Of a stretch of 7,787 nucleotides of DNA, positions 1-6,256 are shown piece by piece. Numbering within the stretch: the stretch's first letter is position 1; the number at the start of each line of letters is the position of its first letter. The stretch covers positions 1 through 7,787 of the forward strand of contig CANRAQ010000046.1 of NCBI GenBank assembly GCA_947628725.1, read 5' to 3'. The notes beneath the pieces are model-generated. The model saw only the letters and a list, made by a program, of their open reading frames with translations. It had not been told where the DNA came from and searched no databases. This stretch comes from an uncultured Bacilli bacterium (GTDB lineage Bacteria > Bacillota_I > Bacilli_A > RF39 > UBA660). Both the position numbers and the translations under genes were made by a program.

Positions 1-1
1 T

Positions 2-3000
2 AAAGAACAGTTACGCAATATTTTCCAAAATAAGTTTGACCGAGAAGCGTGGAAAGCTATTGTTGTCAATATCTTTGGCGCAAACAAGGTACGTCGGAAA
101 AACGAATTATTCACCGACCCCGACGATACCGAAGTCGGTTACTATATGGGTTCTATTGACACCACCGACCATTTCAAAATCGGCTTGTTTTATTACAAGA
201 TCAACTCCGGCTCAGTAGCACATAAAAAAGTCGGTTTGCGTAATCTCGTCAAAAAATTCATAAATCAGAACTGGGGCGAGTTTGACGCTGCTATTGTTGT
301 ATTTGATGATAATAAGGACTGGAGATTATCTTTTGTGTGCGACATCAAAGAGGAAGCCACCGCTCCTAAACGATTTACTTTTGTTTTCGGAGAGAAAGAT
401 AACTTCTATCGCACCGCAATAGACCGCTTTGATTATTTACAAACTCACGGAGCTTCGTTTGGAAATATCCGTAAAGCGTTCTCGGTTGACGCTTTAAGTG
501 ATGATTTCTTTGACGAATACCGCGAATTATATGCAGATTTCGTAGAATACATAACCGGTAAACGCTACGTTAAAGAAAGCAACAAGTGGGTGGAACGCGT
601 AATTGATAAGCCAAATTATCAATATAAATCTACTTTTGGTAAGAATGATAAACTGGTGCGCGACTACATCAAAAAGATGTTTGGCCGCATTGTATTTCTT
701 TACTTCCTCCAAAGGAAAGGGTGGCTTGACGGAAACCGTCAATATATGCACGATCTTTTCTATAATTCCGACAAAAAAGATAATTTCCTCGACGGTGTAC
801 TTGAACCGCTGTTTTTTGAAGTCTTAAACACCGATAAGCCCTACCGCACAAACGCGGTAAAAGCTTTGCCGGGTAGTGAGAATATTCCGTACCTAAATGG
901 TGGTCTGTTTGCTCGTGATGAAATTGACGAGCGTACCTGTATTTTTAAGGAAGAAGATTTTGAACGACTTTTTGACTTTCTCGACAGTTATAATTTCACT
1001 ATTGACGAAAACGACGCCGACGATGCAGAGATAGGTATTGACCCGGAAATGCTCGGACGTATCTTTGAAAATCTGCTTGAAGACAACAAAGATAAGGGTG
1101 CTTTCTATACTCCCAAAGAGATTGTAGATTATATGTGCCGAGAATCCATTATCGCTTATCTGCAAAATGGTATTCCTGAACGTTCTCACGAACTTATTCG
1201 CAACTTTGTTGAAACCTTTGACGCTTCGCAACTTGACGAAAAACAAAAGCTATTTATCCGTAAAAAATTGCAAGCGGTAAAAATTTGCGACCCTGCAATC
1301 GGTTCAGGTGCCTTTCCAATGGGACTTGTAAATCTTCTTTCCAAACTTTATGTGGCTATGAAGTCGGACACCGATACAGCAAAAATGAAACGCCACATAA
1401 TGGAGCAGAATATTTACGGTGTCGATATTGAGCAAGGAGCAGTCGACATTGCTCGCTTAAGGTTTTGGCTTGCAATGATTGTCGAGGAAAAAGAACCTCT
1501 ACCTCTACCCAACTTGCACTTCAAGATTATGCAGGGTAACTCGCTTCTCGAAAGTTATAATGGCATTGACCTTTCCGACCTTACGAAAGTAAGCGGTCAG
1601 TCAAGTTTATTCGATTCCGAAAACTCGGAACGCGAAGCCCTTATTTCATCGTTGAAGTCTTATTACAAGACTTCTGACCACGCGCAACGAGATCGTCTCT
1701 TTAACGATATTATCAATAATGTGCGACGTCAACTGCATGATAAAAATATTATTCTCCCAACAGGAAAAGACCCGTCAGCCAATACCGATTTCTTTTTGTG
1801 GCATACTTGGTTCTCAGATGTATTTGCTAATGGTGGTTTCGATATTGTTATTGCCAATCCACCTTACATTGATTCTGAAACAATGACACAACTTGGAATG
1901 GATAAGCAACGGGAGTATATATCTAGTCATTATCGCTACATTTCGGGTAATTGGGATATTTATATGGCATTTCTAGAGAAAGGTTTAAAGTTAAGTAAAG
2001 GAATAATGTGTTACATAACTCCAGATAAGTGGCTATCAAAACCTTTTGGGAAAATATTTCGTAGAGAGTGTATGTGTCAGCGCCTTTCTCATATTGTTCA
2101 TGCAGGAAACGACGTATTCGAAACTGCAACCGTAGATGCGATTATTACTCTTTTCACTCAGTCTTCAAAAGAAATTAATGCGTATGTTTTCAATAGAAAC
2201 AAAGACATTGAGAAACGCGGCTCTATAAAAACGTCTGAAATAATGAGCCCTTATCTTATTGATTCGCTATTTTCACCCTATGCCTCTATAATTAATAATA
2301 TTGATTCTATCGCAAAATCACATGTTATTGATTTGGCAAAATGTGAGGGTGCATGTTCTACCGGGGACGCATATAAATTGGTGCCATTAATTACCGAAAA
2401 CACTAGAGGACAATCATATCGGTTGGTTAATACGGGAACTCTAGAAAAATATACTAATCGATGGGGACATAAAGAGATCGTATATCTTACTAAAGAGTTA
2501 GGCTACAAACCGCTGTGTCCTACAGTGTCAGTCGAGCAGTTTGAGAAAACTTTTGGAAAAGCATACATAGCAAAGGCAAAAGGCTCCAAAATTATCCTCA
2601 AAGGATTGAATCTTTTAGATGCATTTGTAGATGTAAATGGAATTTATTTGCCGGGTAAAACAACTCTTGTGATTAATTCTGCTAATATTGATAATTTGTT
2701 TTTCATAGCAGGAATTTTGAATTCGGCATATGCAATTTTTTATATTAAAACCAAGTATTCTTCAAGCAGCTATTGTGGTGGAATTACTTTCACTAAAGAG
2801 ATGATAGACTCTTTACCTGTTCCCCATTTTTCAAATGTTGATAGAGCACGACTAATACATCTTTCTAAAGCTGCTACTAATATTCGTACTGATAATCCTT
2901 CTAGAAACATTGATTCTATTTTAAAGGAAATAGATAGTCTTATTTTTAAATCATGGGGGTTTAATTACGATGAAGTTCTAATTATTGACCCAGAAAATAC

Positions 3001-3034
3001 CATTACCGAGGAAGAATATAATAAATTCAAGTAA
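2..3034 (+). CDS. Type IIG (Eco57I-like) restriction enzyme/adenine-N6 DNA methyltransferase, 5' partial
   Basis: This is a single-chain restriction-modification enzyme that would methylate adenine in its target using S-adenosylmethionine and, in this family, usually also cleave DNA. An internal ATG lies at 146, but the frame is open to the window edge and the 48 residues before it (KEQLRNIF..., VGYY) read like the normal start of such proteins. The true start is therefore just outside, and 1010 residues are visible. Numbering from base 2: a nuclease-like N-terminal region to about 320 (I cannot pinpoint a catalytic triad), GAFYTP at 366-371, SAM motif I DPAIGSG at 430-436, motif II GVDIE near 473-477, and catalytic motif IV NPPYI at 619-623. 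A target-recognition region follows. The C-terminus EVLIIDP...ITEEEY is the family's usual ending, so this end is intact. Composition falls from about 27-30 G/C per 60 bases to about 16 per 60 after motif IV. A BREX PglX or DISARM methylase is possible but fits less well. Confidence 0.88.
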   Translation, partial: KEQLRNIFQNKFDREAWKAIVVNIFGANKVRRKNELFTDPDDTEVGYYMGSIDTTDHFKIGLFYYKINSGSVAHKKVGLRNLVKKFINQNWGEFDAAIVVFDDNKDWRLSFVCDIKEEATAPKRFTFVFGEKDNFYRTAIDRFDYLQTHGASFGNIRKAFSVDALSDDFFDEYRELYADFVEYITGKRYVKESNKWVERVIDKPNYQYKSTFGKNDKLVRDYIKKMFGRIVFLYFLQRKGWLDGNRQYMHDLFYNSDKKDNFLDGVLEPLFFEVLNTDKPYRTNAVKALPGSENIPYLNGGLFARDEIDERTCIFKEEDFERLFDFLDSYNFTIDENDADDAEIGIDPEMLGRIFENLLEDNKDKGAFYTPKEIVDYMCRESIIAYLQNGIPERSHELIRNFVETFDASQLDEKQKLFIRKKLQAVKICDPAIGSGAFPMGLVNLLSKLYVAMKSDTDTAKMKRHIMEQNIYGVDIEQGAVDIARLRFWLAMIVEEKEPLPLPNLHFKIMQGNSLLESYNGIDLSDLTKVSGQSSLFDSENSEREALISSLKSYYKTSDHAQRDRLFNDIINNVRRQLHDKNIILPTGKDPSANTDFFLWHTWFSDVFANGGFDIVIANPPYIDSETMTQLGMDKQREYISSHYRYISGNWDIYMAFLEKGLKLSKGIMCYITPDKWLSKPFGKIFRRECMCQRLSHIVHAGNDVFETATVDAIITLFTQSSKEINAYVFNRNKDIEKRGSIKTSEIMSPYLIDSLFSPYASIINNIDSIAKSHVIDLAKCEGACSTGDAYKLVPLITENTRGQSYRLVNTGTLEKYTNRWGHKEIVYLTKELGYKPLCPTVSVEQFEKTFGKAYIAKAKGSKIILKGLNLLDAFVDVNGIYLPGKTTLVINSANIDNLFFIAGILNSAYAIFYIKTKYSSSSYCGGITFTKEMIDSLPVPHFSNVDRARLIHLSKAATNIRTDNPSRNIDSILKEIDSLIFKSWGFNYDEVLIIDPENTITEEEYNKFK

Positions 3035-3046
3035 GATCTAAAGTGT

Positions 3047-3379
3047 ATGGACTGGCAATTCCTCCTACTAAAAGAGATTTTCCAAAAATTCGGAGAGCAA
3101 GCAAAATCTATCTCAACTTTACGTCCTGAAGATATTTTGGCATATAAGAAACCTTATTTGCCTGAGTCTTTATATAAATTCTATGCTCCAACTTTAGAAA
3201 ATCTCTCTGATGTTGCTAATCAACGCCTTTGGCTTCCATCGGAAGGATACGACAATTTAGATACTTACCACGGTGACCTGTGCATGACGATTGGATTGAC
3301 TGCGACTATAACGAGAACACGAGCGAGTTGTCGGATTTCTTTGACGAGACCGATCTCGACCAATTTATTGATAACCTAA
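3047..3379 (+). CDS. Truncated DUF2971-like protein (probably non-functional)
   Basis: The gene begins 12 bases after the restriction enzyme's stop, so it would be co-transcribed with it. Residues from about 35 to 75 contain LPESLYKFYAPTLENL followed by NQRLWLPSE, which resembles the opening of DUF2971 proteins (LYKYrs...en...l..n.lWfs.p). That family has been found near phage-defence genes but its biochemical role is not established. Members usually have 250 or more residues; this frame has 110. The last 35 or so residues (from about GDLCMTIG) are rich in Thr, Arg and Ser and look like an out-of-frame reading of GC-richer DNA, because frame 1 over the same bases encodes a coherent acidic peptide. 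The most likely reading is a gene fragment cut by recombination or deletion near 3245-3280; a simple frameshift is the alternative. The DUF2971 match is from memory of the family pattern only. Confidence 0.5.
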   Translation: MDWQFLLLKEIFQKFGEQAKSISTLRPEDILAYKKPYLPESLYKFYAPTLENLSDVANQRLWLPSEGYDNLDTYHGDLCMTIGLTATITRTRASCRISLTRPISTNLLIT

Positions 3380-3393
3380 ACGACTGGGATTAA
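3277..3393 (+). pseudogene. Orphan acidic C-terminal tail of an unknown gene
   Basis: Frame 1 is open from a stop at 3274-3276 to TAA at 3391-3393 and encodes about 38 residues starting PVHDDWIDCDYNENTSEL and ending NLNDWD. The peptide is strongly acidic with aromatic residues and looks like a genuine protein C-terminus, whereas the overlapping frame-2 reading looks random. There is no start codon with a plausible leader, so it is probably the remnant of a gene whose upstream part was lost. Local composition (30 G/C in 3301-3360) matches the front half of the restriction gene rather than the AT-rich segment before it. I cannot name the parent protein. Confidence 0.45.
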
Positions 3394-3398
3394 TCATT

Positions 3399-3432
3399 AC
3401 TTTTTTAACGCAAAGTATAAAGTTTTACTTTA
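3399..3432. other. Overlapping weak AT-rich dyads after the restriction gene cluster
   Basis: Two competing inverted repeats are visible: ACTTT (3399-3403) with AAAGT (3412-3416), and TAAAGT (3418-3423) with ACTTTA (3427-3432) around a TTT loop. They lie just after the last coding remnant and before the next promoter, where a terminator would be expected. The stems are short and AT-only apart from one G-C pair each, and no clear T-run follows, so a terminator role is only a guess. Confidence 0.2.
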
Positions 3433-3438
3433 AGAGGT

Positions 3439-3470
3439 ATTGTGTAGCTCACTGAATATTTGTATATTTG
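3439..3470 (+). promoter_or_regulatory. Bacteroidetes-type promoter for the 129-residue gene
   Basis: ATTG at 3439-3442, exactly 20 bases, then TATATTTG at 3463-3470 match the Bacteroidetes primary sigma-factor pattern (-33 TTTG, -7 TAnnTTTG, spacing about 19-21). Transcription would start near 3475-3480, giving a leader of about 30 bases before ATG 3508. It implies that the 129-residue gene is transcribed separately from the restriction genes upstream. Confidence 0.7.
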
Positions 3471-3474
3471 CGCA

Positions 3475-3490
3475 CGCTTAATATTGAGCG
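3475..3490 (+). promoter_or_regulatory. Dyad at the predicted transcription start
   Basis: CGCTT (3475-3479) and GAGCG (3486-3490) flank AATATT. As DNA this is a near-perfect 16-bp palindrome with one mismatched pair. As RNA it is a five-pair stem including one U-G pair with an AAUAUU loop. Its place at the predicted +1 suits an operator or a 5' protective or translation-control hairpin for the gene at 3508. No binding protein is identified. Confidence 0.4.
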
Positions 3491-3507
3491 CAACTTAAAA
3501 TTTTTAT

Positions 3508-3897
3508 ATGACAGATACGAATAAGATGTCTATTAAATTCCAGCCGGGTATATTTACCCTGCTAACCTATGATCTTATTTCACTTGTTGATAAGGGACAA
3601 AACTTACCGATGGACCAATTCATGAAGATGTGTGAAGACTACACAATCATGAAATGGCTTAAAGAAAACACTCGATTTTATGAGATATGGGACGATGATT
3701 TGAAAATAATCTTGGCGGAAGAGTTTTGTGCTCTGGCAAATTGCGTTATTCCTGAGGATACTTATGGAGTCGCACACAATGGGATTCTTGCTCTTGTAGC
3801 TTTCTGCCAAGAATTAATTAATGAAGGACCCTCGCGTTCGAGAAAAGATTGTGATTGCGCAGAAGAAGGTATGAAAAAAATGGGGTTAATTGGATGA
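3508..3897 (+). CDS. Hypothetical protein, 129 residues
   Basis: I do not recognise this protein. It starts MTDTNKMSIKFQPGIF and has no signal peptide or convincing membrane segment. It looks mainly helical and acidic, with W and aromatic residues in the middle (MKWLKENTRFYEIWDDDLK) and a Cys-containing end (RSRKDCDCAEEGMKK) that could bind metal but shows no standard zinc-finger spacing. ATG 3508 is chosen because it follows a strong promoter and an A/T-rich leader; ATG 3526 (MSIKF) is an in-frame alternative. It has its own promoter and leader dyad and stands between the restriction genes and the ATPase pair on the same strand. Position suggests a small defence-associated or regulatory protein, but nothing in its sequence shows this. 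Confidence 0.7.
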   Translation: MTDTNKMSIKFQPGIFTLLTYDLISLVDKGQNLPMDQFMKMCEDYTIMKWLKENTRFYEIWDDDLKIILAEEFCALANCVIPEDTYGVAHNGILALVAFCQELINEGPSRSRKDCDCAEEGMKKMGLIG

Positions 3898-3971
3898 ACA
3901 TCCCAGTATAATAAAATTACGGAGTTGCGGCATCACCGCCGGCCGGAAGACTTCAATCGCATAACTCATAC

Positions 3972-3997
3972 GACTCTTCGGACACCAACGAGGAGTC
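3972..3997 (+). other. Hairpin in the 3898-4124 intergenic region (possible terminator)
   Basis: GACTCTTCG (3972-3980) pairs with CGAGGAGTC (3989-3997) over nine positions, eight Watson-Crick and one U-G, around the loop GACACCAA. It lies 75 bases after the stop of the 129-residue gene and about 100 bases before the next promoter. A terminator is plausible, but only a poor T-rich stretch follows. It could also be part of a structured RNA, as further short dyads lie at 3927-3939 and 3946-3954. Confidence 0.35.
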
Positions 3998-4069
3998 TTG
4001 CTGTATATGGACTTTCCGCTTTGGAGTGGCGAACTTTTACGCAGACTCACAACAAAATTAGAGTTCTCT

Positions 4070-4101
4070 ATTGCGAGACTCATGGATTTTTACTAACTTT
4101 G
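4070..4101 (+). promoter_or_regulatory. Bacteroidetes-type promoter for the ATPase-effector pair
   Basis: ATTG at 4070-4073, 20 bases, then TAACTTTG at 4094-4101 give the same geometry as the promoter at 3439-3470. Transcription would begin near 4106-4110, leaving a leader of only 15-20 A-rich bases before ATG 4125. A short dyad (TAGAG at 4059-4063, CTCTA at 4066-4070) touches the -33 element, and AGACTCA occurs at 4043-4049 and again in the spacer at 4076-4082, so repression at this site is possible. Confidence 0.7.
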
Positions 4102-4124
4102 CAAATTAAAAACGAAGTAACCAT

Positions 4125-5417
4125 ATGGCGCAGTACAACTTTTCAATCTCCGATTATCACTCTATCGATTATGCCGATATAAAACTTGATGGCATAACCG
4201 TTATAGCAGGCTGCAATGGTTCGGGCAAGTCAACCATTGCTCGTTGGATATATTCATTTGTTAACTATACAAATGATTTTTATCATCTTGTTGATGAGCA
4301 ATTGGTGAACCGATTAGAAAGTAAGCTGTATTCCATGTATCGAATACTTCGCAATATTGATTGTCTTCCTTATCCCAAATTGCGTCAATTTAAGACTTTG
4401 TCGGTGGATTTTAAAGTAGATATTGATTATTCTGAAATAGAACACCAATTTAGGAATAGGGTTGGACTTTTCTGTGATATAGTGGATAATGCTATCAGAA
4501 ATAATGATAATCCTTCTTTTGATCGGTGGATTAGCCAATCTTTAGGATGCGAAGAGCCGGTTTCAAGCGAATATTTATCTGAATTTTATAGGAAATCTTT
4601 AAATATTTTGGAATCCTCTCTTGAAACTGCTTATGATAAGAAAAAAAATTGCCATTTAGATGAACTGTTTCAGTTTATTCAAAGGGATCTTGATTTGATT
4701 ACTGATCTTCCTAAAAATATTAAATTTGAAGAGAATGGTCATAATCTAATATCAAATAATAGATTCTTAATACCGATTAGTTTAGGAAATGCCATATACA
4801 TTGACACCCCTATGGCTCTTTCTACAAAGGTCACAACAGAGAATAAAATATGGGATGGCATGATGAATGCCCTAACTACGCCTTTGCGTGAAATGCCTTA
4901 TAATGCGCGTAGAATTGCTGTAAGAATAAGAAGACTTATGGGGGGATGGATTGAGGTACAAAAAGAAGATATGAGTGATACCTATGATATTAGATATATA
5001 AGAAAATCAGACAATCTTAATATCTCTATCAATGAGGCTGCCACAGGTCTTAAGACCTTTGCCTATATGCTTAGACTCATAGAGAATGGTTATTTGAATG
5101 AACATTCAATCTTGTTAATCGATGAACCAGAAGCTCATCTTCATCCTCAATGGATTGTTGAATTCGCTCGGATCTTAGTTCTATTACACAAGGAGGTTGG
5201 TACTACCATTTTATTGGCAAGTCATAATCCAGATATGGTTGCCGCACTAAAATCGATCTCGGAAGCTGAGGAAATTGACAACAAAATATCTTTCTATCAA
5301 GCCAAGTTAGATGATTATACACAAAGATACACATATCAGTATTTGGGCAATGACATAGAAGGAATTTTTGAATCATTTAACATTGCTCTGAATAGAATTA
5401 AGGATTATGGGTGCTGA
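4125..5417 (+). CDS. ABC/OLD-type AAA ATPase (AAA_15/AAA_21-like), candidate defence sensor
   Basis: This 430-residue protein has a complete ABC-type ATPase head split by a long helical insertion, as in SMC/RecF/OLD-like ATPases. Visible motifs: Walker A GCNGSGKS at 29-36, an ABC-signature-like stretch INEAATGLK at 302-310, Walker B ILLIDEP at 329-335 with D333 and E334, a conserved EAHLHPQW after it, and the H-loop SHNPD at 366-370 with H367. The insertion (about 45-290) has no zinc-hook CxxC and is too short for a long SMC arm. There is no C-terminal TOPRIM domain, so it is not a full OLD nuclease. Its stop overlaps the next gene's start by 11 bases, a sign of translational coupling. Such ATPases sense or gate an effector in Septu, PARIS and retron defences, and I infer the same here. 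The start is supported by the promoter just upstream and by homology beginning near residue 5. Confidence 0.85.
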   Translation: MAQYNFSISDYHSIDYADIKLDGITVIAGCNGSGKSTIARWIYSFVNYTNDFYHLVDEQLVNRLESKLYSMYRILRNIDCLPYPKLRQFKTLSVDFKVDIDYSEIEHQFRNRVGLFCDIVDNAIRNNDNPSFDRWISQSLGCEEPVSSEYLSEFYRKSLNILESSLETAYDKKKNCHLDELFQFIQRDLDLITDLPKNIKFEENGHNLISNNRFLIPISLGNAIYIDTPMALSTKVTTENKIWDGMMNALTTPLREMPYNARRIAVRIRRLMGGWIEVQKEDMSDTYDIRYIRKSDNLNISINEAATGLKTFAYMLRLIENGYLNEHSILLIDEPEAHLHPQWIVEFARILVLLHKEVGTTILLASHNPDMVAALKSISEAEEIDNKISFYQAKLDDYTQRYTYQYLGNDIEGIFESFNIALNRIKDYGC

Positions 5418-6234
5418 ACGAGTAGTCTGGCTTCATTCGCATATTATTGTCTCTCATTCGCTCTACCCTAAATTTGGATGTTCTCTTTCAGATATATCTG
5501 AAAGAGACTATCCTAATAGGAACTATATCACAGATTCAATAGAAGCTCTTGATTTGGATTCCTACGAAACTTCTTTGCAAGGTAGGGACAATGATTGTAC
5601 GGTTGATGCCGTTTTAGGTATTTGCAATGAAAGACAAGGTAAACCATGTAATCCTCGCCATTTATTAGTTGAACTCAGGATGGATTACAAAAGTACAAAA
5701 AACCTTAGTCCATCTGATATTAGGCAGAAGGATGTTCATTCTAGAGATTTGCTTAACGCGTGCGTTGATCGCACTCCAATAGATCTATCTCTATGTTTGT
5801 TATTTGACAATTCGATAATATTTCAGGCTGAACGCTGGTTAAGTAGAATACAATCAGAACATTCATATGCAAACACTTGGCTGGTATTTTCACCACTGGC
5901 ATTCTGTAATTATGTAAACGTAAACAAAGATTTCCCTTATACCCCTAAGGCTGCAACCATAGATATTGTTAGCAGATTTAGAGCTAATTTAGACACACCT
6001 GATTTAGATATTTTAGAAAAAGAATCTCAAAATATTAGCAACTACCTTTCAGAAAGTAGACAACGGTACGAAAAAGGAGAATGCATTTATATTTGCCAAT
6101 GCTTAGACGACACACTTCCCCAATTAAAATCCTGGGTATTTGAGGACGAAAATGATATAATTCTTCACGAAATTATCATACACGATATTGAACAACTCTC
6201 CAAAAGCGTTCATAATTGGATTGAAGATTCGTAA
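5407..6234 (+). CDS. Putative effector partner of the ATPase, possible divergent PD-(D/E)XK nuclease
   Basis: This is a 275-residue cytosolic protein with no signal or membrane segment. It starts inside the end of the ATPase gene (11-base overlap). I do not recognise a named family. The region 60-165 has the order of a PD-(D/E)XK core: a strand with D67 (TVDAVLG), a strand with E89 and R91 (LLVELRMDYK, K95 nearby), a helix (DIRQKDVHSRDLL), a strand (SLCLLFD), a helix (AERWLSRI) and another strand (TWLVFSP). The usual E-x-K is E-x-R here, so catalytic competence is uncertain. The C-terminal 100 residues are acidic and helical. It lacks HNH, TOPRIM/DUF4435 and helicase motifs, which separates it from the partners in Septu, PARIS and Gabija. 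A perfect 26-bp palindrome lies within codons 26-34. The gene ends 22 bases from the converging integrase. Confidence 0.72.
   Translation: MGAERVVWLHSHIIVSHSLYPKFGCSLSDISERDYPNRNYITDSIEALDLDSYETSLQGRDNDCTVDAVLGICNERQGKPCNPRHLLVELRMDYKSTKNLSPSDIRQKDVHSRDLLNACVDRTPIDLSLCLLFDNSIIFQAERWLSRIQSEHSYANTWLVFSPLAFCNYVNVNKDFPYTPKAATIDIVSRFRANLDTPDLDILEKESQNISNYLSESRQRYEKGECIYICQCLDDTLPQLKSWVFEDENDIILHEIIIHDIEQLSKSVHNWIEDS
5482..5507. repeat. Perfect 26-bp palindrome inside the effector gene
   Basis: TCTCTTTCAGATA (5482-5494) is followed immediately by its exact reverse complement TATCTGAAAGAGA (5495-5507); symmetry breaks at the next base on each side. It begins 75 bases into the gene and encodes LSDISER in frame. 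As RNA it would form a stem of about 11 pairs with a four-base loop. It may be a protein binding site, a cleavage or recombination site, or an RNA hairpin that tunes effector translation. No T-run follows, so a simple terminator is unlikely. Confidence 0.9.
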
Positions 6235-6247
6235 GATATTCATATCT
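6234..6247. other. Short AT-rich dyad between converging genes
   Basis: AGATAT (6234-6239) and ATATCT (6242-6247) flank TC in the 22-base gap between the two stops. It could act as a weak bidirectional terminator, but the stem is AT-rich and its effective loop would shorten it to about five pairs. It shares the AGATAT/ATATCT half-site with the centre of the palindrome at 5482-5507. Confidence 0.2.
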
Positions 6248-6256
6248 ATATTATTC

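Noticed and set aside
893..1246. 117-residue minus-strand frame opposite the restriction enzyme
   Set aside because: It lies opposite the conserved GAFYTP-containing region of the methyltransferase and has no start context.
2..3034. Naming the methyltransferase PglX of a BREX system
   Set aside because: The N-terminus and C-terminus fit type IIG enzymes better and no brxC, pglZ or other BREX gene is present in the window.
3892..3903. GGATG/CATCC inverted repeat over the stop of the 129-residue gene, as terminator
   Set aside because: It has only five pairs with a two-base loop and no T-run; it is too weak to call.
3938..3946. CCGGCCGG-type palindrome
   Set aside because: An eight-base self-complementary GC stretch is short enough to be chance, and no function can be tied to it.
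3925..4182. 85-residue + strand reading frame across the intergenic region and the ATPase start
   Set aside because: It covers a promoter and a hairpin, overlaps the well-supported ATPase gene in another frame, and its peptide has no recognisable character.
4125..6234. Naming the pair PARIS (AriA/AriB), Septu or Gabija
   Set aside because: The ATPase is generic for these systems, but the partner lacks TOPRIM/DUF4435, HNH or helicase features, so a name would be unsupported.
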